A stretch of DNA of 64,000 nt from Rhodoblastus sp963748385 (GTDB lineage Bacteria > Pseudomonadota > Alphaproteobacteria > Rhizobiales > Beijerinckiaceae). Under the pieces are notes generated by a model. It searched no databases. It was not told the DNA's origin and saw nothing but the letters and a program-made list of their open reading frames with translations. The translations under genes were made by a program, and so were the position numbers. The stretch lies in the NCBI GenBank assembly GCA_963748385.1, contig CAVVIQ010000001.1, positions 62,001 through 126,000 on the forward strand, read 5' to 3'. Numbering within the stretch: the stretch's first letter is position 1; every line of letters starts with the position of its first letter. Shown one piece after another: positions 17,911-26,499 of the stretch.

Positions 17911-19491
17911 TCAGGCCCGCGCGATCTGGTAATCCTTGATGTCGGCGAAATGGATCGCCGGCCAGCGCTCCTGGTCGTAGCGCAGGTTGAAGGCTGATTG
18001 CGCCAGAAAAACCGGCGCGCCGTCGAGATCGTCGGCCATGGAGGACGGATAGGCGCGGAGGAATTTTTCCAGTTCCGCCGGATCGTCGGCGGAGATCCAG
18101 CGGCAGATCTCGAAACGGCTGGTCTCGAAACTGACGGGCAGGCCATATTCCGCCTGAAGCCGCTCGGCGAGCACGTCGAGCTGGAGCGCGCCGACCACGC
18201 CGACCATGGCCGGCGAGCCGTCATGCGGCAGGAAAAGCTGGACCACGCCCTCCTCCGCCATCTGCTGCAAGGCCTCGCGCAATTTCTTGGCCTTCATCGC
18301 GTCGCCCAGTTTGACCCGGCGCAATATTTCGGGAGCAAAACTCGGCACGCCGCGAAACACCAGATTTTCGCCCTCGGTCAGCGTGTCGCCGATGCGCAGG
18401 GCGCCGTGATTGGGAATGCCGACCACGTCGCCGGCGTAAGCCTCGTCCGCGAGCTGGCGGTCCTGGGCGAAGAAGAATTGCGGCGCGTTGAGGGCGATGT
18501 TTTTTCCGGTGCGCGACAGCCGCGCCTTCATCCCGCGCGAGAGTTTCCCGGAGGTCACGCGCAGAAAGGCGATGCGGTCGCGGTGGTTCGGGTCCATGTT
18601 CGCCTGAATCTTGAAGACGAAGCCGCTCATCTTGTTCTCGCGCGGATCGACTTTTCTGGTCGAGGCCGCGACCGGCTGGGGCGGCGGCGCGAATTCGGCC
18701 AGAGCGTCGATCAGATCCTGAACGCCGAATTTCTTCAGCGCCGAGCCGAAAAAGACCGGCGTCAGATGGCCTTCGAGAAAGGCCTCGACCGAGAACGGCT
18801 TTTGCGCCTCGCGCGCCAGAGCGATTTCCTCCGCCGCGATTTCGGCGTCGACGGAATTGGAAATTTCCGCAATCTTCGGATCGTCCGGCCCCGACACTTT
18901 GATCGGCTCGGCGTCCTCCTCCAGCCGCCGCACGACATTGGCGCGCAGGTCGTAGGTGCCCGCAAAACTCTTTCCCCGGCCGATCGGCCAGGTCAAAGCC
19001 ACGGTGTCGAGGGCGAGGGTCTTTTCGATCTCGTCGAGCAGGTCGAAGGGATCGCGCGACTCGCGGTCCATCTTGTTGACGAAGGTGATGATCGGAATGT
19101 CGCGCAGCCGGCAGACCTCGAAAAGTTTTCGGGTGCGCGCCTCGATGCCCTTGGCGGCGTCGATCACCATGATCGCGCTGTCGACCGCGGTGAGGGTGCG
19201 ATAGGTGTCTTCCGAAAAGTCCTCGTGGCCCGGCGTGTCGAGCAGATTGTAGACGCAATCGCCATATTCGAAAGTCATCACCGAAGTGACCACCGAAATG
19301 CCGCGCTCGCGCTCGATGCCCATCCAGTCGGAGCGGGTCTGGCGGCGATTGGCCTTGGCGCGCACCTCGCCCGCGAGCTGGATGGCGCCGCCAAACAGCA
19401 GAAGTTTTTCGGTGAGCGTGGTCTTGCCGGCGTCGGGGTGGGAAATAATGGCGAATGTGCGCCGGCGTGCGACGGGATCAAGATTTTTCAT
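17911..19491 (-). CDS. prfC: Peptide chain release factor 3
   Basis: This 526-aa GTPase recycles RF1/RF2 from the ribosome after termination. It has the G1 loop SHPDAGKTTLTEK, DTPGHEDFSEDT (G3), NKMDRE (G4), and the RF3-specific MSGFVFKIQANMDPNHRDRIAF in domain II. Length is normal for RF3. I chose ATG 19491 (MKNLDPVARRRTFAIISH) over an upstream in-frame start, which adds 26 residues without homology. No strong Shine-Dalgarno is visible before it. Confidence 0.95.
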   Translation of the reverse strand: MKNLDPVARRRTFAIISHPDAGKTTLTEKLLLFGGAIQLAGEVRAKANRRQTRSDWMGIERERGISVVTSVMTFEYGDCVYNLLDTPGHEDFSEDTYRTLTAVDSAIMVIDAAKGIEARTRKLFEVCRLRDIPIITFVNKMDRESRDPFDLLDEIEKTLALDTVALTWPIGRGKSFAGTYDLRANVVRRLEEDAEPIKVSGPDDPKIAEISNSVDAEIAAEEIALAREAQKPFSVEAFLEGHLTPVFFGSALKKFGVQDLIDALAEFAPPPQPVAASTRKVDPRENKMSGFVFKIQANMDPNHRDRIAFLRVTSGKLSRGMKARLSRTGKNIALNAPQFFFAQDRQLADEAYAGDVVGIPNHGALRIGDTLTEGENLVFRGVPSFAPEILRRVKLGDAMKAKKLREALQQMAEEGVVQLFLPHDGSPAMVGVVGALQLDVLAERLQAEYGLPVSFETSRFEICRWISADDPAELEKFLRAYPSSMADDLDGAPVFLAQSAFNLRYDQERWPAIHFADIKDYQIARA

Positions 19492-19999
19492 GAGGAGCCG
19501 GAATGAGGAAGCTGCCGGCTGATTAGCGCAGATGGCGGGCGGAAAGCAATTCAAGCGTTGCGCGGACATCCTCGGCGATATTCGCGCTTCGGGGCGTTGA
19601 CGTGAATTTGGAGCGTTTTCCGATCATGTTGGCGCAATCTGTTCGCTTTCGGCGAGACGATCCGGCAGGCGCGCGCCGAAGAGCGCATTTAACGCCGGCG
19701 CTCGATGTCAATGAAGGCGCTGTCGCCGTAACCCCGGAGGGATTGTCCAGAAGGCGGCGAGCGCGACAAGATCTGTTCGGCGAACAATCTGCGCGCCAAA
19801 AAAGTCCGGTCGCCGCAGGACAGCAAGCACAGTTGCGGCGGCGCGTGATTTTGGGCTCCAAGCGCCAGAGACGGTCGTTCCGCGTCGCCGCCGATGCGCG
19901 AAAGCTCCGGCGGCGCGCGCCAAAATCGACGAGGATGCGCCGGTCCGCCCTTGGGCCGCGAGCCGGTCGCCGCCGCGAAGAGCGCAGGCGCCTCGCCGC
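19492..19999. other. Intergenic region, 508 bp, no gene recognised
   Basis: Upstream of prfC and downstream of the hydrolase gene. Open frames here are Arg/Ala-rich and unconvincing. The stretch near 19610-19626 (GGAGCGTTTTCCGATC) resembles the core of a dispersed repeat I know from other alphaproteobacteria, but no second copy is in this window. Confidence 0.5.
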
Positions 20000-20806
20000 T
20001 CAGCCCGCGTGGCTGTTGAGAAAGCTCAAAGTCTTTTCGTTGAACTCGCTCACCTTTTCGTAAATCGCCGCATGGGCGCAGCCTTCGAACACCAGGACTT
20101 CGCTGTTCTTGATCCCGTTGCGCAACGGCTCGGCGAAGCGGGGCGAGCAGACCAGGTCGTACTGGCCGAAGGTGATCTGGGTCGGCGCCGCGATCCGGGA
20201 AAGCTGCGCCAGTGCGTCATGGGCGATCACCGCGCCCGACTGCCGCATGAAGGCGTCGAGCGGTTGGCGCGGCCGACTCCGGACGAAGGCCGCGAGTTGG
20301 TCGACATAGTCCGGTTTGGCGGCGTAAAGCTCCGGCGTGAGGCACCACGGCAGGATGCCGAGAATGATCATCTCCGTCACGCTGTCCAGGCCTTTGGCCA
20401 TGGCCCTCCAACCCTCGACGACGGTTTTCAGGAAGGGGTCGGTCTTCGGCCAGCAACTGTGCAGCGACAGCGACTTCACCTGATCGGGATATTTGGCCGC
20501 GACCCAAAGCCCCGTGGCCGCGCCCAGCGACACGCCGCTGACATGCGCCTTCTGCACGCCGATCGCCCGCATGAAAGCGGCGACGTCATCAGCGAACAGT
20601 TCCATCGAATAGGCGCCGTCCGGCTTGTCGGTTTCGCCCGCCCCGCGCGGATCGAGCGAAATGCATGTGAAATGTTTGGCGTAATCCGCCACCTGAAACG
20701 CGTAACACGCATTGTCGGCGGCGAGATAGGGGATGAGGACCAGCGGCTCCCCGGAGCCTTGCTGCTCGTAATTGATCGTTATGTCGTTGACCTTGATCTT
20801 AGGCAT
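20000..20806 (-). CDS. Alpha/beta hydrolase
   Basis: This 268-aa protein has an alpha/beta-hydrolase fold: LDPRGAGETDKP, nucleophile elbow GVSLG (Ser93), an Asp candidate in FGQYDLVCSPRF, and His in FEGCAHAAIYEK near the C-terminus. No signal peptide is present, so it is cytosolic. It resembles 3-oxoadipate enol-lactonase and related esterases, but context gives no pathway. Confidence 0.88.
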   Translation of the reverse strand: MPKIKVNDITINYEQQGSGEPLVLIPYLAADNACYAFQVADYAKHFTCISLDPRGAGETDKPDGAYSMELFADDVAAFMRAIGVQKAHVSGVSLGAATGLWVAAKYPDQVKSLSLHSCWPKTDPFLKTVVEGWRAMAKGLDSVTEMIILGILPWCLTPELYAAKPDYVDQLAAFVRSRPRQPLDAFMRQSGAVIAHDALAQLSRIAAPTQITFGQYDLVCSPRFAEPLRNGIKNSEVLVFEGCAHAAIYEKVSEFNEKTLSFLNSHAG

Positions 20807-21246
20807 GGCGACCTCCCATCTGGAAGCTCTAAGCCCCGGTCACAGTGATGCGCGACCAAATGTCGGTTCGAACGATCGGCGCGGTCAAAACAAAGAGCCT
20901 CGCCGCGGCGAGACGCGCAATTGTGAACTGGATTCACAGCCTGACCGTGGCATTCTAACGCGCTGGCAAAACCGGTCAAATTACTAATTCGCTATCGACG
21001 GCCGCTTCCGGCGATCGGCTGAAGGCGCCGGGGTTACCGCGCCAGTGCATATGTTACGCAGGCGCGCTATGTCGCCGGTCCATTAAATCAAGAACCCATT
21101 TGACGCGGGCGCTCGAATTCCGCGCCTCACAGGACGGAGAATCGCGCCCTTCGGGTGAACCGGGGCCGAACGGCCTGTTCATCTGAATTTCACGCGCAAA
21201 CGGGCCGGGCGTGGCTCCGGGGCTGAAAAGCTGCTAGGCCTCGCGC
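20807..21246. other. Divergent intergenic region, 440 bp
   Basis: Between the minus-strand hydrolase and plus-strand hpnG. It should hold both promoters. I see no gene, tRNA or clear repeat. Confidence 0.55.
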
Positions 21247-21936
21247 ATGGCCAACGAAACAGCACAGCCGCGCATCGCCATCGTCGTCGGCATGAAATCG
21301 GAAGCGCGCCTCGCCGGCGCGGGCGGCCTCGCCGTGGTCGGCGGCGGATCGGCGGCGCGGGTCGAGGCGGGGCTCGCGCGCCTCCACGAGGCCAGGCCGC
21401 TTCACGGCGTGTTGAGTTTCGGGGTCGCGGGCGGCCTCGCGCCCGATCTGCGGCCCGGCGATCTGGTCGCGGCCACGGCGGTTTTTTCCGCCTCCGGCGT
21501 TTTTTCCTGCCACGCAGCCTGGGCGGAGTTTCTGTCGCGCGCGGCGCCCGACGCGCGTCCGGGCGCGCTGCTCGGCGTGGACGAGCCGATCCTCACGCCG
21601 GAAAACAAGCGCCGGTTGCACGAGGAAACGGGCGCCATCGCGGTGGATATGGAATCGCATGGCGCGGCGCGTTTCGCGCAGGCCAACGACTTGCCTTTCG
21701 CCGTATTCCGCGCGATCTCCGACCCTCAGGAGCGCGCCGTCCCCTCGGCGGCGCTAGCGGGCTTCAGGCCCGACGGCTCGACCGATGTCGGGGCGGTTCT
21801 GGTCGCGCTCGCCAGAAATCCCGGCCAGACGGCGGCGCTGATCGGCGCCGCGTTCGATGCGCGCGAGGCGTTCGGCGCCCTACTCGGCGGCCGTCGCCGT
21901 CTCGGGGGCCGTTTCGGCTTCGATCAGATCGCCTAG
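21247..21936 (+). CDS. hpnG: Hopanoid-biosynthesis nucleoside phosphorylase-family protein HpnG
   Basis: This 229-aa phosphorylase-superfamily protein has GVLSFGVAGGLAPDLRPGD, and AVDMESHGAARFAQ (DMES at 134-137, the ribose-binding Met-Glu). HpnG removes adenine from adenosylhopane to give ribosylhopane in the extended-hopanoid side-chain pathway. Its 3' end overlaps the 3' end of hpnH by 57 bp on the opposite strand. Length is normal. The ribosome binding site is weak. Confidence 0.9.
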   Translation: MANETAQPRIAIVVGMKSEARLAGAGGLAVVGGGSAARVEAGLARLHEARPLHGVLSFGVAGGLAPDLRPGDLVAATAVFSASGVFSCHAAWAEFLSRAAPDARPGALLGVDEPILTPENKRRLHEETGAIAVDMESHGAARFAQANDLPFAVFRAISDPQERAVPSAALAGFRPDGSTDVGAVLVALARNPGQTAALIGAAFDAREAFGALLGGRRRLGGRFGFDQIA

Positions 21937-23028
21937 CTGGCGCTCGACCTGCTCCGTATAGAGGAATTCCGCCGGGCGCTGCCTGTCGAGCGGAATATCC
22001 GGCGCGAAGGGGCCTTCGGTGTTCACCCCGAACAAAGCGACCTTGAGCGCGGCGAGCGGATTTTTGACCGCATGGGCCACGGCGCTCGGCTCGAAGCCGG
22101 AATGGACCATGCAATCGGCGCATTTCTCGTAATTGCCGACGCCGTACGAATCCCAGTCCGTGGTCTCCATCAGCTCCTGATAGGACTTGGCGTAGCCTTC
22201 GTTGAGCAGATAGCACGGGCGCTGCCAGCCGAAGACGGTGCGCAAGGGATTGCCCCAGGGCGTGCAGCGATAGGCCTGGTTGCCGGCGAGGAAGTCGAGA
22301 TAGAGCGAGGATTGGAAAAAGGCCCATCGGCGGCCCTTGTTCCCGCGCCGGAAAATGTTCCGGAACAGTTCCTTGGTCTTGTTGCGGTTGAGGAAATGGT
22401 CCTGGTCCGGAGCGCGCTCATAGGCGTAGCCCGGCGAAATGGTGGCGCTGTCCACGCCCATTTCCTTCAGCGAATCGAGGAAGCCGGCGACACGCTCGGG
22501 ATCGGCGTCGTTGAACAGGGTGCAATTGATGGTGACCTTGAAGCCTTTTTTTCGCGCGGCGCCGATTGCCGCCACGGCGCGGTCATAGACCCCCGCCTGG
22601 CACACCGATTTGTCGTGCATCTCGCGGTCGCCGTCGAGATGGACCGAGAAATTGAAGGCGCGATGGGGCTCGAACTCGCCCATTTTCTTTTCGAGCAGCA
22701 GAGCATTGGTGCAAAGCGTGACATATTTTTTCCGCGCGATCGCGCCGCGCACGATCTTGCCGATGTCCTTGTGCAGCAGGGGCTCGCCGCCGGCGATCAC
22801 CACCACCGGCGCGCCGCATTCGTCAATCGCCGCCATGCAGTCTTCATAGGGAAGGCGCTGGTTGAGGATCTTGTCGGGATAATCGATCTTGCCGCAACCG
22901 GCGCAGGAGAGGTTGCAGCGGAACAAAGGCTCCAGCATCAGGACGAGGGGGTAACGTTTGCGCCCAAGCAGGTGCTGCTTGACGATATAGGCGCCGATCC
23001 GCGCTCCCTCGATCACCGGGATACCCAT
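21880..23028 (-). CDS. hpnH: Radical SAM adenosylhopane synthase HpnH
   Basis: This 382-aa protein has the radical-SAM cluster CNLSCAGC (Cys38, Cys42, Cys45) for the 4Fe-4S site, then VVIAGGEPLLH (SAM binding). HpnH links adenosine to the hopene side chain, the first step toward bacteriohopanepolyols. ATG 23028 follows AGGAGAGG; an open extension upstream adds 63 residues without homology. The region to hpnN (23029-23246) is a divergent promoter region. Confidence 0.95.
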   Translation of the reverse strand: MGIPVIEGARIGAYIVKQHLLGRKRYPLVLMLEPLFRCNLSCAGCGKIDYPDKILNQRLPYEDCMAAIDECGAPVVVIAGGEPLLHKDIGKIVRGAIARKKYVTLCTNALLLEKKMGEFEPHRAFNFSVHLDGDREMHDKSVCQAGVYDRAVAAIGAARKKGFKVTINCTLFNDADPERVAGFLDSLKEMGVDSATISPGYAYERAPDQDHFLNRNKTKELFRNIFRRGNKGRRWAFFQSSLYLDFLAGNQAYRCTPWGNPLRTVFGWQRPCYLLNEGYAKSYQELMETTDWDSYGVGNYEKCADCMVHSGFEPSAVAHAVKNPLAALKVALFGVNTEGPFAPDIPLDRQRPAEFLYTEQVERQLGDLIEAETAPETATAAE

Positions 23029-23246
23029 TGCCTCTCCTTGATTAAGCGCCGCAACCAGGCGCCGCGTCGATCCTTCGAACCGGGGGCGACCAATAGGCCG
23101 AACCCGCGCGGGGCCGCAAGCAAAAACCGTGCTTCGGTCAAGACGTTGCGGAAAAATGCGCCGCTGCGGTTTCCTTTCCCCGAAAAATGAAGCAATTTCC
23201 GGGCGCCGGTAAGACAAGCCGCACGCGCCGCCGGCCCGGGAGCGCC

Positions 23247-25862
23247 ATGACCGAGGCCGAAGAATTTCTCCATCCGGAAACCGAGCAGATCGGCGTTGTC
23301 GCCAGGACCGTGGCCTTCAGCGCGGCCAATAAATTCACTGTTCTGGCATTGGCGCTGCTCGCCGCCCTGCTCGCGGGCTGGTACACGGCGGAACATTTCG
23401 CCATCACCACCGATCTCAACAAGCTGATCAATCCCGACCTGCCGTGGCGCCAGCGCGAGATCGCGCTGAGCCGGGCCTTCCCCCAGCGCGCCGACGCCCT
23501 TCTCGCGGTGCTCGACGCGCCCTCGCCGGAACTGGCGATCGAGGGGGCGTTGAAACTGGTTTCTGCGCTGAGGGCCCAGCCAAAACATTTCGTCGATGTC
23601 TCCAGCCTCGAAACCAGCGACTTTTTTCGCCGCAATGGCCTGCTCTATCTGCCGAAAAGCGAGGTCGAGGCGAAGACGGACCAGCTGATCGACGCCCAGC
23701 CCTTTCTCGGGGCGCTGGCGCGCGATCCTTCCTTGCGCGGCTTCGCCGGCGCGCTCGGCCTGATGACGCGCGGCGGCCAGGAAGCTTCCGGGCTCGCCAA
23801 GCCGCTCGAAACCATCACCCAGGCGATCGGCGCGGCGATAGCGAACGAGAACAGCGCTTTTTCCTGGTCGGCCCTGTTTTCAGGCGCTCCGGCGAGCCCG
23901 CGCGACAAGCGCCGCTTCATCGAAGTCAAGCCGGTGCTGGATTTTTCGGCCCTGGAGGCGGGCGCCGAGGCTTCAGACGCCTTGCGCGAAACCGCCAGAA
24001 AGATCGGCCTGACGCCGGAAAACGGCTATCGCCTGCGGCTGACCGGCGAAATCGCCCTGCAGGACGAGGAATTCGGCACGCTCGCCGAAGGCGCCGCGCT
24101 CGGCAATACGATCACCCTGCTCGCCGTCCTGCTCATCCTGTGGCGGGCTCTGCGCTGGCGCCGGCTGATCTTCGCCGTCATGATCAACATGCTGATGGGC
24201 CTAGCGATGACCGCCGCCGCGGGACTGGCGATGGTCGGGTCGCTCAATCCGATTTCGGTGGCCTTCGCCGTGCTCTTCGTCGGCATCGGCGTCGATTTCG
24301 GCATCCAGTTCAGCGTGCGCTATCGCGAGGAACGCTTTCGCGACAACGACCTGCGCCGCGCCCTCGCCGCAGCGGGCGCCAAGGCGAGCCTGCCGCTCGC
24401 GCTCGCCGCCGCGGCGACCGCCGCCGGCTTTTATTCCTTCATCCCGACCGATTATCGCGGCGTCTCGGAGCTCGGCCTGATCGCCGGAACCGGTATGATC
24501 ATCGCCTTCCTGACTTCGATCACCGCCTTGCCGGCGCTGCTTGCCATTCTGCGCCCGCGCGCGGAGACCAGGCCGGTCGGCTATGCCTTCCTCGCCCCGC
24601 TCGACGAGTTCCAGATGCGCCATCGCAGGGCGATCGTCGCGGCGGCGCTGGGCCTGGCGGTGATTGGCGCGCCCTTGTTGCTGAAGGTGCGATTCGACTA
24701 CAATCCGCTCAACCTGCGCAGCAAGAAAACGGAATCGGTCTCGACCCTGCTCGACATCATGCAGGACCCGCATATGACGCCCAATATCATCGAGATTCTA
24801 GAACCTTCGCTCGATGAGGCCAACGCGCTCGCGGCGAAATTGCGGGCGCTGCCGGAAGTCGAGAGCGTGACCACCTTGTCGGATTTCGTCCCCGACGACC
24901 AGAAGGCCAGGCTCGCCATGATCGCCGACGCGCGGAGCCTGCTCGGCCCAAGCCTCGATCCGGTCAATCCGCCGGCGCCGCCGACCGACGCCGAGGACGC
25001 CGGAGCGCTGATCGAAGCGGGCGCGGCGCTACAAAAGGCGGCCGAAGGCAAGCCCGCGCTGGCCGCTCTTGCGCGCGCCGGCGCGGCGCTCGAAGAGCTT
25101 GGCAAGGCGCCCGAGGCCGCCCGCGCCCGCGCTCGCGCGCTTTTGATCGCGCCGATGAAAATCCTGCTGGAAGAGGTGCGGCTGAGCCTCCAGGCGGCCC
25201 CGATCGCACTCGCCGATCTGCCCGCGCAATTGCGCCGCGACTGGATCGCGCCCGATGGCCGCGCCCGGATCGAGGTCGCGCCGCGCGGCGACAAGAACGA
25301 TTACGAAAAGATGCGGCCCTTCGTGAACGCCGTCCTCAAAATCGCGCCCGACGCCTCCGGGGCGCCGGTCGGAATTCTCGCCTCGGGCGACACGGTGCTG
25401 AAAGCCTTCGTCGAAGCCGGAGGTCTCGCCTTCGTCTCGATCGCGCTCCTGCTTTACCTCGCCTTGCGGCGGGTCGGCGACGTCGCCTTGACCCTCGCGC
25501 CGCTGGCGCTGGCCGGAATCTATACGATGGAGATTTGCGCCCTGATCGGGTTGAAGCTGAATTTCGCCAATATCATCGCTCTGCCGCTGCTGCTCGGCCT
25601 CGGCGTCGCTTTCAAGATCTATTATGTCATCGCCTGGCGGGCCGGCTCGGCCAAATTGCTGCGCACCGGCTTGACAAGGGCGATTTTCTTCAGCGCCCTG
25701 ACCACCGCCACCGCCTTCGGCAGCCTGTGGCTGTCGAGCCATCCCGGCACGTCGAGTATGGGCAAGCTGCTGGCGCTTTCGCTCGCCACCACGCTGTGCG
25801 CGGCGGTCCTGTTCCAGCCCGCCCTGATGGGGCCGCCGCGCGTGAAAAAGGAAGCGTCATGA
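23247..25862 (+). CDS. hpnN: Hopanoid RND transporter HpnN
   Basis: This 871-aa MMPL/RND-type membrane protein moves hopanoids to the outer membrane. It has a first membrane segment near residue 25-45 (TVLALALLAALLAGWY), a large periplasmic loop, a six-helix bundle with VLFVGIGVDFGIQFSVRYRE, and a second loop and bundle with NIIALPLLLGLGVAFKIYYV. I preferred ATG 23247 after GGGAG; an in-frame start at 23187 is possible. Its stop overlaps the mogA start (ATGA). Confidence 0.93.
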   Translation: MTEAEEFLHPETEQIGVVARTVAFSAANKFTVLALALLAALLAGWYTAEHFAITTDLNKLINPDLPWRQREIALSRAFPQRADALLAVLDAPSPELAIEGALKLVSALRAQPKHFVDVSSLETSDFFRRNGLLYLPKSEVEAKTDQLIDAQPFLGALARDPSLRGFAGALGLMTRGGQEASGLAKPLETITQAIGAAIANENSAFSWSALFSGAPASPRDKRRFIEVKPVLDFSALEAGAEASDALRETARKIGLTPENGYRLRLTGEIALQDEEFGTLAEGAALGNTITLLAVLLILWRALRWRRLIFAVMINMLMGLAMTAAAGLAMVGSLNPISVAFAVLFVGIGVDFGIQFSVRYREERFRDNDLRRALAAAGAKASLPLALAAAATAAGFYSFIPTDYRGVSELGLIAGTGMIIAFLTSITALPALLAILRPRAETRPVGYAFLAPLDEFQMRHRRAIVAAALGLAVIGAPLLLKVRFDYNPLNLRSKKTESVSTLLDIMQDPHMTPNIIEILEPSLDEANALAAKLRALPEVESVTTLSDFVPDDQKARLAMIADARSLLGPSLDPVNPPAPPTDAEDAGALIEAGAALQKAAEGKPALAALARAGAALEELGKAPEAARARARALLIAPMKILLEEVRLSLQAAPIALADLPAQLRRDWIAPDGRARIEVAPRGDKNDYEKMRPFVNAVLKIAPDASGAPVGILASGDTVLKAFVEAGGLAFVSIALLLYLALRRVGDVALTLAPLALAGIYTMEICALIGLKLNFANIIALPLLLGLGVAFKIYYVIAWRAGSAKLLRTGLTRAIFFSALTTATAFGSLWLSSHPGTSSMGKLLALSLATTLCAAVLFQPALMGPPRVKKEAS

Positions 25863-26395
25863 CAGCCGCGGCCAGGATCGGCGTCTTGACCGTTTCCGAC
25901 CGCGCCAGCGCGGGCGTCTATGACGATATTTCCGGCCCGGCCATAGCCGAATGGCTCGGCAAGGCGCTGACCGTTCCTTTCGAACTCGACATGCGGATCA
26001 TTCCCGACGGTTTCGAGCTGGTGCGCGACACATTGATCGACATGGCCGACCGTTCCGGCTGCTGCCTCGTGCTGACCACCGGCGGCACCGGCCCGGCTCC
26101 GCGCGACCTGACCCCCGAGGCGACGCTCGCCGCCGCGCAGCGCGAATTGCCCGGTTTCGGCGAATTGATGCGGATGAAGAGCCTGGAGCAGACGCCGACC
26201 GCCATTCTGTCGCGCCAGACCGCCGCCCATCGCGGCGCCTGCCTGATCGTGAACCTGCCGGGCAGCCCGCGCTCGATCGAGCTTTGCCTGAACGCGGTCT
26301 TTCCCGCCATTCCCTATTGCGTCGAACTGATCGGCGGCGCCTGGCTCGACACCAATCCGGCCTTTGTCAAAACGGTCAGGCCGATTAAAAAATAG
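25859..26395 (+). CDS. mogA: Molybdopterin adenylyltransferase MogA
   Basis: This 178-aa protein adenylates molybdopterin before molybdate insertion in Moco biosynthesis. RIGVLTVSDRASAGVYDD at the N-terminus and LTTGGTGPAPRDLTPEA (the MoCF signature) are clear, as is IVNLPGSPRS. Start ATG overlaps the hpnN stop, so the two are likely cotranscribed although their pathways are unrelated. Confidence 0.93.
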   Translation: MTAAARIGVLTVSDRASAGVYDDISGPAIAEWLGKALTVPFELDMRIIPDGFELVRDTLIDMADRSGCCLVLTTGGTGPAPRDLTPEATLAAAQRELPGFGELMRMKSLEQTPTAILSRQTAAHRGACLIVNLPGSPRSIELCLNAVFPAIPYCVELIGGAWLDTNPAFVKTVRPIKK

Positions 26396-26499
26396 GCTGA
26401 ATCGCTGCTTTTTGATCCTGGATTTTTGCAGCGGACGGCTATCATCTTGCGCGGCGGCGGCTAGAATTTGGCCCGAACAAGCTTCGATCAGGGGGAGTG

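Noticed and set aside
19605..19630. Possible dispersed alphaproteobacterial repeat
   Set aside because: Only a partial resemblance from memory and no second copy in the window.
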